Source of the DNA: Elymus sibiricus
Lineage: Eukaryota > Streptophyta > Magnoliopsida > Poales > Poaceae
Assembly (NCBI GenBank): GCA_039707655.1
Contig: CM077671.1
Location: 246,387,095 to 246,451,094, forward strand
Length of the DNA stretch: 64,000 nucleotides
Reading direction: 5' to 3'
The notes under the pieces: model-generated
Seen by the model: only the letters and a program-made list of their open reading frames with translations
Told to the model about the DNA's origin: nothing
Databases searched by the model: none
Position numbers and translations under genes: made by a program
Part shown: positions 9,600 through 20,417 of the stretch, one piece after another
How the letters are laid out: every line of letters begins with the position of its first letter
Numbering within the stretch: position 1 is the stretch's first letter

Positions 9600-12500
9600 C
9601 TATTTCTGGGGAGAAGAGGAACCTGGGAGTTCGGATTGAAACCGAACTCGTTTGTCGACCTTACGAGCCTTTATGGCAGATTTAGGTGTTTGCCGACCGT
9701 CCTCGTAGTGGAATTCGGCCGCCAGGGCCAATGCATGTTCCTCAGTTCGGAGGGAACGCTCTGTGTTGCCGTTGATGGTGATGACCCCCTTGGGCCCCGG
9801 CATCTTGAGCTTGAGGTATGCCTAGTGTGGGACGGCGTTAAAGTGAGCGAACGATGTACGGCCCAGCAGGGCGTGGTAGCCGCTGCGGAAAGGTACGATG
9901 TCAAAGATCAAGTCCTTGCTGCGGAAGTTATCGGGCGAGCCGAACACCACTTCCAGGCTCACAGAGCCCGTGCACCGGGCCTCGACGCCTGGGATCACTC
10001 CTTTAAAGGTAGTGTTGCTGGGTTTGATCCTTGATGGATCTATACCCATCTTTTTCACCGTATCTGAATAGATCAGATTGAGGCTACTTCCTTCGTCCAT
10101 TAGGACTTTAGTGAGGTGATACCCATCGATAATGGGGTCTAAGACGAGGGCCGCCGAACCTCCATGACGGATACTGGTCGGGTGATCTCGTCGATCAAAG
10201 GTGATCGGGTAGGCCGACCATGGGTTAAACTTCGGGGCTACGGGCTCTACGGCATAGACCTCTCGAAGGGCGCGCTTCCTATCCTTTTTTGGTATATGAG
10301 TGGCATATATCATGTTCACAGTTTTTACTTCTGGAGGGAATTGCTTCTGGCCTCCATTGCTCGGACCGCGGGGCTCCTCGTCGTCCTCGCTGCGTGGGCC
10401 TTTGCCCTGCTCCTCGGCGGCGAGTTTGCCGGCCTGTTTGAACACCCAACAGTTACGGCTGGTGTGGTTGGCGGGCTTGTCCGGAGTGCCATGGATCTAG
10501 CAAGGCCTCTCCATGATCTTGTCCAGCGGTTTGGGTCCGTCGCGGTTGCCTTTAGGAGGCTTCTTCCGCTGCCCGGATCTTGGGTTGCGGAAAGCGGCGT
10601 TAACGGCCGTGTCATCGGCGTCGCTAGTGTTGTGCCGGCGTTTGTTTTTGTTGTGTCGTGGTTTCCTGTTTCCATCCCGGACTTCGGAAGTGCCGGGGTC
10701 TTCGGGGTTGTGGCTTCGCCTTGCTAGCCAGTTATCCTCGCCCGTGCAAAAGCGGGTCATGAGTGATGTAAGGGCGGACATGGTCCTAGGTTTATCCTAA
10801 CCGAGCTGGCGAGCCAGCCACTCGTCCCGAATATTGTGCCTGAAAGAGGCTATAGCTTCGGCATCCGGGCAATCGACGATCTGGTTTTTCTTGGTCAAGA
10901 ACCGATTCCAGAATTGTCGAGCGGACTCTCCTGCCTTTTGCACGACATTGCTTAGGTCGGAGGAGTCCGGGGGCCGTACATAGGTGCCCTGGAAGTTAGA
11001 TCGGAATGCATCCTTGAGGTCCTCCCAGCTCCCGATAGAGTTTTCGGGGAGATTGTTTAACCAGTGCCGAGCTGGCCCCTTAAGTTTAAGGGGCAGGGAC
11101 TTGATGGCGTGGAGGTCGTCTCCTCGTCCCATGTGAATGTGGAGGAGGAAATCCTCGATCCACACTGCTGGGTCAGTTGTTCCGTCGTATTGTTCGATGT
11201 TCACGGGTTTAAACCCTTCCGGGAACTGATGCTGCATCACCTCGTCAGTGAAGCAGAGTGGGTGGGCAGCGCCTCTGACCCGGGCTATATCACGCCGGTA
11301 GTCGGCGTCTGTTCTAGCCCGGTTTTGGTCCCGAACTCTATTGGTTCGGTCGAGCCAGGGCCGGTACTCGTCCCTTCTACCAGGGGAGTACCCTCTAGAT
11401 CCGTAGATGGATCTCGTGCGGCCTGTTCTATCATCCAGGTCGCGTCGCAGGTCATACCTGTCCTCAGGCTCCATTGGCTCTTTTCCCCTTCTGCGGGGTA
11501 TCGCCGGCCTATAACCGGCCTCGCCAGCCGTCCTATCTCGTCCTCGGGAAGGGCGGTCCGGCTGGTCATATGGAGTGTGCTTGGGTGACGGCGTATTGGG
11601 GAGCTCGTCGTCGAATTGTGGCAGCAACCGCCGGCAGGGGTAACTCTTGGGTTGGTCCCATAGACCGGCGCCGTGTTCTTCCTCGGCTGATAGAACCCTT
11701 GTCCATCTGTCGTTGAGGGTGTCTTGTTCGGCCTTGAGCTGCCACGCTTTTGCCTTTAGGCTTCGGGCAGTGGCTAAAAGCTGTTGCCTAAACCGTTCCT
11801 GATCCTCAATGGTTTTGGGGACGATGAGGTCCTCGTCTTCCGGGCTATCCTCCTCCTCTACAGGGGGGAGGTAGTTGTCATCCTCGGAGTCGTTCGGATC
11901 TTCGGGGTCGCGCTGGTCCTCCGGCCTTTCCTGGTCCTCCAACGGATACTCGGGGATATCGGGATCGCCGAGGTCTTCTGGGGTATCGTTTTCCCTGGTG
12001 CCGGCAATAGCTTCCCTTCCCTTTTTTGTCTTTGATCACTTACGTGGTTTCCGGCGTCTTGACGGCGCCTCGCCTGAGTCATCGCCATTCTTTGCTGGTG
12101 TGCGCTCGCCGTTACCGGCTGGCGTATCCACCATGTAGACGTCATAGGTGGAGGTGGCGGTCCATCGCCCGGTGTTGACGGGAGTGGGAGCGCGATCCTC
12201 TTCCTCCATGTCTTCTGCCTCCTCGGAGGCGTAGTCCAACATATCGGTTAAGTCGTCGATAGTGGCTACTAAGTGGGTGGTGGGTGGGACGAAAAATTCT
12301 TCTTGACCCGCCTCAAGACCGATCTGAGTATGGATCGGGGCTGGGTCATCAATAATTTTCATCGATGAGCTCCGATCTAGAGCTTCGTCCAGTGTCGAGA
12401 GCTCGATCGGGTCAATCTGCCCGGCGCGTTTGGAGTTAACTTCTGACGCGTCCGCACGAGAAGTGTATTCGGCAGGAGTTGATGTCCGGCCATCTGGCGC

Positions 12501-12743
12501 TATAGCCGGATCCGGATTAAAGTCCAGATCATCATCGGGATTGGACCCATGAGCGGGATTGAAAACGACATCCAAGGTTAAGGCCTTGGAGTCCTCGGGC
12601 GCGTCAGATGAGACTGCGAGCCCGATGAGCAAGAGATCGCCCCGAGGATCTACGGAGAACTCTAAGTTCCCGATTCTGATTTCTTGATCAGGGGCGAAAC
12701 TCCCGACTCGGCCAAGGTGGCCGGTCGGGTCAGCATGCAGCAT
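9600..12743 (-). pseudogene. gag-protease pseudogene of element B
   Basis: One reading frame runs leftward with stops at 12036, 10797, 10497, 9822 and 9600. The N-terminal ~330 residues are acidic and low-complexity. A Ty3-type capsid follows at about 11270-10800 (FKPVNIEQYDGTTDPAVW, then LKGPARHWLNNLP and SFRHNIRDEWLARQLG). A degenerate C/H cluster (IHGTPDKPANHTSRNC) sits near 10480. A retropepsin-like domain lies at about 10170-9830 with MDEGSSLNLIY at the active site and YHALLGRTSF downstream. MDEG in place of the usual D-T/S-G is common in plant Tat-type elements. The frame is lost after the protease, with no RT or integrase beyond. Confidence 0.75.
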
Positions 12744-12850
12744 GATGCTGCCGAAAGCGAAGATCTGTCAAGGGACGAAGGAGTCCATGCCACGGACCTC
12801 TTCGTTGATGACAACACGAGCCATCGATTCCTTTGGAGATCACAGCGGAA

Positions 12851-12869
12851 CTCTCAATGAAAGCACCAA
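12851..12869 (-). promoter_or_regulatory. Primer-binding site candidate of element B
   Basis: Directly inside the LTR, the - strand reads TTGGTGCTTTCATTGAGAG. It starts TGG as tRNA-complementary sites do; I cannot name the tRNA with confidence. Confidence 0.5.
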
Positions 12870-13351
12870 TGTCGGTGTCAAAACCGGCGGATCTCGGGTA
12901 GGGGGTCCCGAGCTGTGAGACTAGGATCGATGGTAACAAAGGGATGAAGGAGATGATGTTTACCCAGGTTCGGGCCCTCCTATGGAGGTAAAACCCTACG
13001 TCCTGCTTGATTATATTGATGGTATGAAGGTTACAGAGTTGATCTACCTCGAGATCGATTAGCTAAAACCCTAGATGAGTTTTCGTGTCCCCCATTCTAA
13101 AACCCTCCCAGTTTATATATACACCGGGGGGGTGCCTAGGGTTTACACATGATGGGCCTCCTGCCGGGGATGGAAATGTCGATTTCCTCATCTTGACTTG
13201 GAGTGCACGACGCTCCTTCGGGGCTTCCTTCTAGAACGTGGAGTCTCGATGTAACCGGCCTTTCCTGTGATAGCCAGAGAACGCCTCCTCGAGCCGGCCT
13301 ATTAAGAGATGGGCCAGCGGCCCGAGGACCCCCTAGTCCGGGACTCCCTCA
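12870..13351 (-). repeat. Element B 5' LTR (482 bp)
   Basis: On the - strand it starts TGAGGGAGTCC and ends TTTTGACACCGACA. It matches the + strand LTR at 16537-17020 in both ends and length, though the middle is diverged. A TATA-like run (TATATATAAAC on the - strand) lies near 13110-13122. Confidence 0.8.
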
Positions 13352-15954
13352 CACACGCTCTTCCTTGATCGCCGACTTCAACGAGGTCAGCTCGGAGGCC
13401 TGATCCTTACTATTTTGCTCAAGGGCCTCACATTTAGTGACGGCATCCTTGAGCTCCTGCTGCACCTCGGTCACCCTGGCCTCGTGCTTATCACTGACGG
13501 TCTTCACCGACGACAGTTCGGCGGCCGCTTGTTCGGCCGCCGCCTTTTGTTTTGCGGCCTCTTGCCTCGCCTTCTTCAGCTCAGCCTTGAGGTTCTCGAC
13601 CTCTGCGACGACAGCTGTAGTTATAGTAAGCACCCCGCACTTAGGGATACAACCCAAATACCTCACTTGATGAGGACAACTACGGCATTAAACAGTCCAG
13701 TCCAGACTTACCTTGCGCTTGGTCAAACCGCTTGTTGAGAAGGTCGAGCTCCGCATCGGAGCTCTTGAGCTTCCGATTCATCTCGGCCAGCTCCACGGCG
13801 TTGGTGGCTGCCGCCGAAGACGAGGCCTGCACAACAGCTCATTCGTATCAGACTCCTGAGTTATCGGTTTTTAGTCCCTCTGCCAGGTCTTCTCCGATCC
13901 TTCCAGAGTCCCGGGGGCTACGATTCACTTTTCCTATTATCAGTGCTTTTTGAGCTATTTGACCCCCGCCTGAGTTTTTCAAACTCACCCAGCGCCCAGG
14001 GGCTACTATATATGAGGAATGCATAAACCTATAAAATAATTTCTCTCTGTAAAAGGGGCATTACATGATTTACCTTGAAGTCCATCAAGAGGCCGTCGAA
14101 AGCCTCCTTCAGTCCGCTGTCAACGGACTGAATGCCTTGTAGAACCACACTCATAAAGGCGAGGTCTTCTTCGGCGATGGAGGGGCTATTCAAAGCCTCC
14201 TCCATCATGGCTGGCCATCTGGCTTCGGCCTGCTCTGTTATGGGCGGCACTGGTGATGGCACCCCGGCCCCCCCTTCGGTGGAGGCCGGAATGGACAACT
14301 TTGGGGGGCCTAGGAGGCTCTGGGGCCGCCTTCGGAGGGAGCTCGGACTGACCGTGCTCCCCCTCTTTGTTTGCTAGGAGGGCTCCCCCCTCCTGGTCTT
14401 CGGTGACCGAGGTATTAACCTCGGCCATGATATCATCGCCCCCGCCCTCCATGTTCGGTCCTGGAGGAGTCTTCCGAGACAACACCTCCTCGGTCTCCTC
14501 GACAACAGGAGGAGGTGTAGTGCGCGATGCGGTCCCGCTCTCCGCTAGGGATTCTTCGGATTCATACCTTTGGGTCGAGGGCTTGGCCCTGGGGTTCCTT
14601 CAGGGAACCTTTTCGGAAGCCTCAGACTCCTCGGCGGAGTCCAAACTGTCATCGGCCAGGGCCACCTTGGGCCTGCATTGCCTTTTCGGGGCAGGAGGAG
14701 GAAGATCCTCCTCGGCGTCATCGGACGCCACCCTCTTCCTTGTTCGGGAGGAGTCGCTCTCCTCCCCGTCCTCTCCCTGCTCTTTCTCATGAACGGAAGA
14801 GGCGTGGGTTTCCCCGGACTTAGTGTCCGGGGGTCCTCTCGAATAGAGGCCCTCTTGGGCCTCCCTCTTCTCGCCTTTCTTCTTCTCCTTCTTCTCTGGA
14901 GCCTTGTACGGCGCCTCGACCAGCATCTCGTCAACAAGGCCGTCCTGGGGCCTTCGGGCAATGGGGCAGGGCCATCGATCTGCACAGTCTTGTCAAGCTA
15001 GCTCTGTGAAGGCAAGGAAGAAAGGGTTAAGTTCCTTGTTAAAAGGTAGAACCTGAACATAAGAATAAAGCTTTATTGTACCTCCTTAGGAGGGTTTGCG
15101 GCGTTAAGGCCGATGTCTTCCTCCTTGGCTGGCCAGTCCTTCTGAGGCTTGAACAACACCTTCCACAGTTCTTGTGGGTGGTGCGGTAAAAGCAGAGCAC
15201 GGTGGAAGGGTCTTCAGGCTTGTAGGAGCACATGGGGCAGCCCGATGTTGGCAAGGTAGGAGTCGGCGGCGAAGCATTATCTGAACCATGTTGGTCAGTT
15301 CGACCTTCTCCTTTATCATCTGGGAGATACACTTCTGCAGCGACTTCACCTCCGCTGCTAACCCCCAGTCGAGACCCTTCTTGATCCATGACACCAGCCT
15401 TGTGTGGGGGGCGGATCTGAATTCGGAGAGTGCTGCCCAGTCTGCGCCGGGTGGTTCGGTGATGTAAAACCACTCTCTCTGCCAGATTTTGACGGTATCT
15501 ATGAAGGTACTTTCCGGCCACTCAACCCGGGGGATCTTGTTGATCATGCCCCCCCCCCCCCACAATCCGCATGCTGGTCGTCGACTATCTTCGGCTTAAC
15601 ATTAAGGACCTTTAGCCACAAGCCAAAGTGCGGCTGGACCCGCAGAAAGGCCTCATAGATAATGATGAAGGTCAAAATATGCAAAAAGGAGTTCGGGGGG
15701 AGATCGTGAAAATCCAACCTGTAGAAGAACATCAACCCCCTAACAAAGGTGTGGAGCGGGAAGCCAAGTCCTCGGAGAAAGTGGGGGATGAACACCACAC
15801 TCTCGCCTTACCTTGGCATGGGAATGACCTGGCCCTTCTCTGGAGCACGGTGGGCAACGTTGACTGAAAGATAGCCGGCATGCTTCAGCTCCTCGATGTC
15901 ATCGTTGGTGACACAGGAGGCCTCCCACTTCCCTTTAGAGCCCGAGCTGGCCAT
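13352..15954 (-). pseudogene. Antisense 'putative gypsy type transposon'-like gene of element C, truncated
   Basis: Starts MASSGSKGKWEASCVTNDD at 15954 in a good initiation context. A globular domain runs to about 15300 with FLRGLGFPLHTFVRGLMFFY, then EAFLRVQPHFGLWLKV and WFYITEPPGADWAALSEF, the pattern I know from Pfam Transposase_28 proteins. Then come a charged linker (about 14926-14600, APEKKEKKKGEKR), a segment at 14298-14029, and coiled-coil exons at about 13830-13700 and 13610-13352. It has an in-frame stop soon after residue 50 and a frame break at the C-run near 15548. It is cut by element B inside the coiled coil at the residues EERV, in the same helix present at 420-480. It runs antisense to the host element. 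Biochemical role unknown. Confidence 0.65.
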
Positions 15955-16536
15955 GGCCGAACTTAGGGTGTGGCTTGGGGAGAGTTGAGGGAGAAATGGA
16001 TTTGGGCACTTAGAGCTCAAGAGATAGGGAAGGCGATAGCAATGGATCTGATAAGTGTGTGGACGCTTTGGTGGTTGTTTCCCTTTTATAAGCTGCCGTG
16101 ATACCAAGAGCCACTTACTGCGCCGCAGGCCTCGCCACTTCCCGATATAATCATGCCATTATGCACGCGTGGGATAAACCAAATCATTGATCATATCCCT
16201 TAAACAACGGGGCACGATCTCCATATTGATGGGACGTGCCAATAGAGGAACTGCCTCGAGCCATGAATCGAGTTTTCATAACTGTTCAGTGGTTGTGACC
16301 GGTCGTGACCTTTCGCTAAAAAGGTTATCAGACAAAGGCACTGTTCACACTCGAGCAGTTGGCCTTTGAGACAAAGTGACGCATACTGTTCGGAAAACGA
16401 GAAGTCTTCGGTTGCCACACTAGTACTGACCGAACATAGAAGGGAAGAAGAACTCACCCTGCAAGCCGGAGACTTTGGGCGCATGAGGCTACTAGAGGCC
16501 ATGGACCCCAGCGTTGGAGGCTAGTTCGGGGGCTAC
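15955..16536 (-). promoter_or_regulatory. Upstream region of the antisense gene of element C
   Basis: Between the antisense gene start and the 3' LTR. A TATA box (TATAAAAG, - strand, 16083-16090) lies about 130 bases upstream of the ATG, so the antisense gene seems to have its own promoter and does not rely on the LTR. No other ORF is supported. On the + strand the last 13 bases form the PPT (GTTCGGGGGCTAC). Confidence 0.5.
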
Positions 16537-17020
16537 TGAGGGAGTCCGGGACTAAGGGGTCCTCGGGCCGCCGGTCTATTACTTATGGGTCGGATAGGTG
16601 GGCTGCTCGGTGGCTATTATTGGAAGGCCGAGCTATAGGACGACTTCGTATTCAAGAAGGAAGCCTCCGATGCCTTGGTGTGTCCTCCAAGTCAAGACGG
16701 TAGATTCGGCATGTTTATTCCCTGATGGCAACCGATCATTTTGTAACCCTAGGTACCCCTGGTGTCTATATAAGCCAGAGGGTCTTAGAGGGAGAACCAT
16801 CGCCATACTCATCTAGGGTTTAGTTTATCTGATCTCGTAGTAGATCGACTCTGTAATTGTCATACACATATCAATACAATCAAGCATGACGTAGGGTTTT
16901 ACCTCTTCGAGAGGGCCCGAACCTGGGTAAACACTATCTCTCTATCATCCTGTTCCCCATTGATCCAAGATCCACAGCTCGGGACCCCCTACCCGAGATC
17001 CGCCGGTTTTGACACCGACA
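16537..17020 (+). repeat. Element C 3' LTR (484 bp)
   Basis: Starts TGAGGGAGTCCGGG and ends TTTTGACACCGACA. A TATA box (TATATAA) lies at 16767-16773. Preceded by a G-rich PPT and followed by CACAC. Same family as 12870-13351. Confidence 0.8.
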
Positions 17021-17213
17021 CACACATGTACACCATGGCCTACCATAACACGGACCGAGGGAATCTATGTTGGTCAGACTAGCACTCTTGTTATCAGTCA
17101 AAAAGGGATAAACAACTCGGGCCGGCCAACAGATCTGCGCGTCATCGAAAACCACACGAGAGGGTCCAGAACACCAGCACCACCTGCTTGTGTGTATATA
17201 TGAAGATGTGGTG

Positions 17214-17310
17214 TGTGATGTGTTTTAAATACCCAATGTATAGCTTTGACGTGGCCCAATGGGTGTGATGTGTTCAAATCCCCAATGCACAACTCTGACG
17301 TGGCACCATC
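17214..17310. repeat. 50-bp tandem duplication
   Basis: Two diverged copies, starting at 17214 and 17264. Each has TGTGATGTGTT at the start and GACGTGGC near the end. Confidence 0.6.
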
Positions 17311-17312
17311 TA

Positions 17313-18016
17313 GTTGAAAATTTGTTATTTCAACATATGGTGTGCTTTTTATTGATTTCTATAACATTTGTTGTTTCAACATATAATGTGCGTGACTTTT
17401 ATTTCAAGCGGTTTGTTGCATTCTTGACAAACTTTTGGAGGCACATGTCAAAGTTATCTAAGTTTACCATAGTCTATCCCCTTGACCCACAACGAGAAGT
17501 GTTGACCATGACTGACCCCTCTTGGTCTGTGCTATGATAGGTCATGGTGGCATGCATGCCAGACCAAAGTTTGAGCACATGTGTTGGTTTCCCTCATGTC
17601 GACCCGAAGTAGGGGAACCGGCACCAGCTAGTTATCTAACAAACCGAACAACCCCTAGGAAGCTAGGTTGAAGACATAAGGTGTCAGTGCCCACACTTTG
17701 AGCCGGCAGGAGGGAATCCAAACCATGTGCTCATTCTTTGGTCTGGCATGCATGCCACCATGACCTATCGTAATAGAGACCAAGAGGAGTCAGTCATGGT
17801 TAACCCTTCTTGTTGTGAGTCAAAGGGATAGACCATGGCAGTCACACTTCCGTTCAAACTTAGATAATTTTGAAGTGTGCCTCCAAAAGTTTGTCAAGAA
17901 TTAATGCAACAAACCACTTTGAAATAAAATGCATGCACATTATATGTTGAAACAACAAATCTTATTGAAATCAATAAAAAGGCACACCATATGTTGAAAT
18001 AATAATTTTTCAAAAC
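17313..18016. repeat. Long inverted repeat, ~290-bp arms with ~98-bp spacer
   Basis: The left arm (about 17313-17603) is repeated in reverse complement at about 17702-18016, with indels and scattered mismatches. Matching landmarks include TTTCAACATATGGTGTGC, ACAAACTTTTGGAGGCACA and GGTCATGGTGGCATGCATGC. There is no coding frame. It could be a fold-back DNA element or a locus making a long hairpin RNA. I saw no clear terminal TSD. Confidence 0.8.
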
Positions 18017-18090
18017 AACAAATAACAAAAAAATCATTCTCAATATTTACAAAACAAGGACCTCAAGATTTATTTAGCCGGATTGATAGG

Positions 18091-18126
18091 TCACTACAGG
18101 CATTTAGTGTCAAATGCCTGTAGTGA
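18091..18126. repeat. Perfect 15-bp hairpin with CACTACAGG ends
   Basis: TCACTACAGGCATTT and its exact reverse complement flank the 6-base loop AGTGTC. The outer CACTA is what a CACTA-superfamily transposon end shows, so this may be two such ends fused after internal loss. Confidence 0.75.
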
Positions 18127-18162
18127 TCTTATCGCACTGCCTAAATGAACCTTAAGATATAG

Positions 18163-18220
18163 CAACTTCTCACCTGGTCACCCATCCTTGGACTACTCCA
18201 GCCACAACACGCTTAACTTA
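18163..18220 (-). ncRNA. 5S-rRNA-like fragment (3' half), probably transposon-borne
   Basis: The - strand contains AAGTTAAGCGTG followed about 30 bases later by AGGATGGGTGACC, the latter being the C-box of the 5S rRNA internal promoter. Spacing is close to real 5S rRNA, but the sequence between is diverged and the 5' half is not recognised. Such pieces are known in Cassandra TRIM LTRs and 5S-derived SINEs. It is not a functional 5S gene. Confidence 0.6.
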
Positions 18221-18630
18221 TGCGTTTCATTCAAATCGGCTAGGGGCTGGGAAGCTGCAGCTTGTTGATAAGGGTTGCCTCCTCGCATTTATAAGGTGTG
18301 TCCCGATGGTCGCCTTGTGGGACCAACTACGTATCACAGACGTTTCTGGTATTAGAAACCGTGTGGGATGCTGGCATGGCGGCGTGGCCAACATCTGCAG
18401 AGACTGATGAAGACATCTCGCTCTTGCTCGGTGACGCACTGCCGCTCTTGCTCTACGGCCTGCTCCATCTCATTGTCCTCATCGAGGAGGTTGATGACAG
18501 GGGTGGCGCTTCAACGGGAAACCGATTGGGGGAGTGGCGGGAGAAGCTTGTTTGGATAGAACACCATTAATATAATATGGATAACTTAGGAAAGAAGGAG
18601 GCTTACGGGTGCTAGGCGGTTGTCTAGAAC
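18221..18630. other. Unassigned sequence sharing blocks with the insertion site of element E
   Basis: No convincing gene. Two blocks recur elsewhere: GAAACCGTGTGGGATG (18356) also at 32325-32340, and ACGGGTGCTAG-CGGTTG (about 18605) also near 41490. This suggests one repeat family with conserved ends at both places. Confidence 0.4.
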
Positions 18631-20417
18631 TGCTTTAAATTATTTGTGGTTTGTTTGACCTTTTTATACATTAATTGAGTTTTCTAGGCATTAATGTGCA
18701 TAATTCAAATTTGAACTACTAACATGTGCTCCAGTGCACCAAAATGGGTTGAAAAATCATATTTGTGTCCTTGGGTGCAGGTTTAGGTCCCATGCAAGGA
18801 ATGTGGATGAATTACAAACATCTCAGCGTCATGGCTAGGCCGCAAACATTGACAATCTAGGTTTTTAAATTCCTGTAAATCCAAAACTCGTCTGAAATTC
18901 ATGAAACTTATACTGGTGTCATGACACGGCACATATACGCCATGGTAAAAAAAATTGACCAATTTGGGACAAGTTTTGGGATAAGGCTCTTACAAACCGG
19001 ACCTTCTCATAAGAAGTATCATGGTTTTGATAGGGAACATGTCACCTTAGTGGGCGAAATGACATTCGATGCCTCTTATTTTCCTTTAATTTTTTTCTAC
19101 ATGCAACATAGACCAATACGAGTGTCGTGCTAAAATATGGAATTATTCACGGCTCGTTTGGCCTTCTTATACATTAACTGAGTTTTCTAGGCATTTAATG
19201 TGCATAATTCAAATTTAAACTACAAACACACTCTCCAGGGCACCTAATTGGGTCGGAAAATCATTTTTGTGTCCTTGGGTCCTTGTTTAGGTCCCATGCA
19301 AGGAATGGGAATGAATTACAAACATCTCGGCGTCGTGGCTAGGCGGCAAACAATGTGAATCTTGGTTTTTAAATCCCCATAAATCCAAAACTCGTCTGAA
19401 ATTCATGAAACTTATCATGGTGTCATGACACGACATATATACGTCGTGGTAAAAAAATTGACCAATTTGGGACAAGTTTTGGGACAAGCCTCTTATAAAC
19501 CGGAGCTTCTCACAAGAAGTCTCGTGGTTTCGATAGGGAACATCTCACCTTTGTGGGCGAAACAACATTCAATGCATCCTCTCGCCTTGATTTTTTTCTA
19601 CATGCGACAAAGACCAATACGAGTGTCGTGCTAAAATATGGAATTATTCAGGGCTCGTTTGGCCCTTTTTATACATTAATTGAATTTTCTAGGCATTTAA
19701 TATGTATAATTCAATTTGAACTACACTCACATGCTCCAGTGCCCCAAAGTGGGTTGGAAAATCATATTTGTGTCTTGGGTTCATGTTTAGGTCTCATGCA
19801 AGGAATGAGAATGAATTACAAGCATCTGGGCGTCTTGGTTCAGCCACAAACATTGAGAATCTTGGATTTTAAATCCTTGTAAATCCAAAACTCGTCTGAA
19901 ATTCATGAAACTTATCCTGGTGTCATGACACAACACATATATGTCCTGGTAAAAAATTTGACCAATTTTGGGACAAGCCTCTTACAGACCGGAACTTCTC
20001 ACAAGAAGCCTCGTGGTTTTATAGGGAATGTGTGAGATTTGTGGGCGAAACGACATTCAATGCATCCTCTCGCCTTGAATTTTTTTCTACATGCAAAAAG
20101 ACCAATACAAGTGTCGTTCTAAAATATCAAATTATTCAGGGCTCGTTTGACCCTTTTTATACATTAACTGAATTTTCTAGGCCTTTAATGTGTATAATTT
20201 AAATTTGAACTACAATCACATGCTCCAGTGCACCAAAATGGGTTAGAAAAATATATTTGTGCCCTTGGGAGCATGTTTACGTCCAATGCAAGTAATGAGA
20301 ATGAATTGCAAGCATCTCAGCATCGTGGCTCAGCCGCAAACATTGAGAATTTTGGTTTTAAAATTTCCATAAATCCAAAACTCATCTGAAATTCATGAAA
20401 CTTATCCTGGTGTCATG
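18630..20417. repeat. Tandem repeat array, ~500-bp unit, about 3.6 copies
   Basis: The phrase ATTCATGAAACTTAT recurs at about 18898, 19402, 19902 and 20392, giving spacings of 490-504 bp. Each unit also contains TTTTCTAGGCATT, a 'cca..tgggtt' block and GACCAATTTGGGACAAG. Units are diverged by substitutions and small indels and no unit is coding. The fourth unit is interrupted by element D; its first ~50 bases resume at 30553. Confidence 0.85.
20413..20417. repeat. Target-site duplication of element D (TCATG)
   Basis: TCATG before the 5' LTR is repeated exactly at 30548-30552 after the 3' LTR. It lies within the tandem-repeat phrase GGTGTCATGACA. Confidence 0.9.

Larger units (their letters stand above)
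1..13351 (-). mobile_element. Element B: non-autonomous Ty3/gypsy (Tat-like) retrotransposon, left end outside window
   Basis: On the - strand, in order: a 5' LTR (12870-13351), a PBS-like site, a gag-protease frame with several stops (12743 to about 9600), non-coding sequence, the inserted element A (1449-8719), then sequence carrying an antisense coiled-coil gene (1-1056). No reverse transcriptase, RNase H or integrase is visible after the protease, so B could only have moved with enzymes from another element. The 5' edge lies inside the antisense gene of element C, where CACAC follows the LTR (13352-13356). Its partner TSD is off the window. The LTR resembles the abundant Triticeae family starting TGAGGGAGTCC, which I would tentatively group with Fatima/Daniela. 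Confidence 0.75.
13352..17020 (+). mobile_element. Element C: right part of a Ty3/gypsy (Tat-like) retrotransposon
   Basis: Contains the antisense coiled-coil gene (13352-15954, - strand), a PPT (about 16524-16536) and a 3' LTR (16537-17020), so C is oriented +. Its left portion is separated by the insertion of B and lies outside the window. B entered the antisense gene at a GTGTG/CACAC target. C is therefore older than B, which is older than A. Confidence 0.75.

Noticed and set aside
9360..10034. 224-codon + strand frame
   Set aside because: Opposite strand of the element B protease region, which has recognisable motifs.
10164..10727. 187-codon + strand frame
   Set aside because: Antisense of the element B gag-protease linker; hydrophobic only by composition.
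18163..18220. Functional 5S rRNA gene
   Set aside because: Only the 3' half is recognisable and it is diverged; no tandem 5S units nearby.
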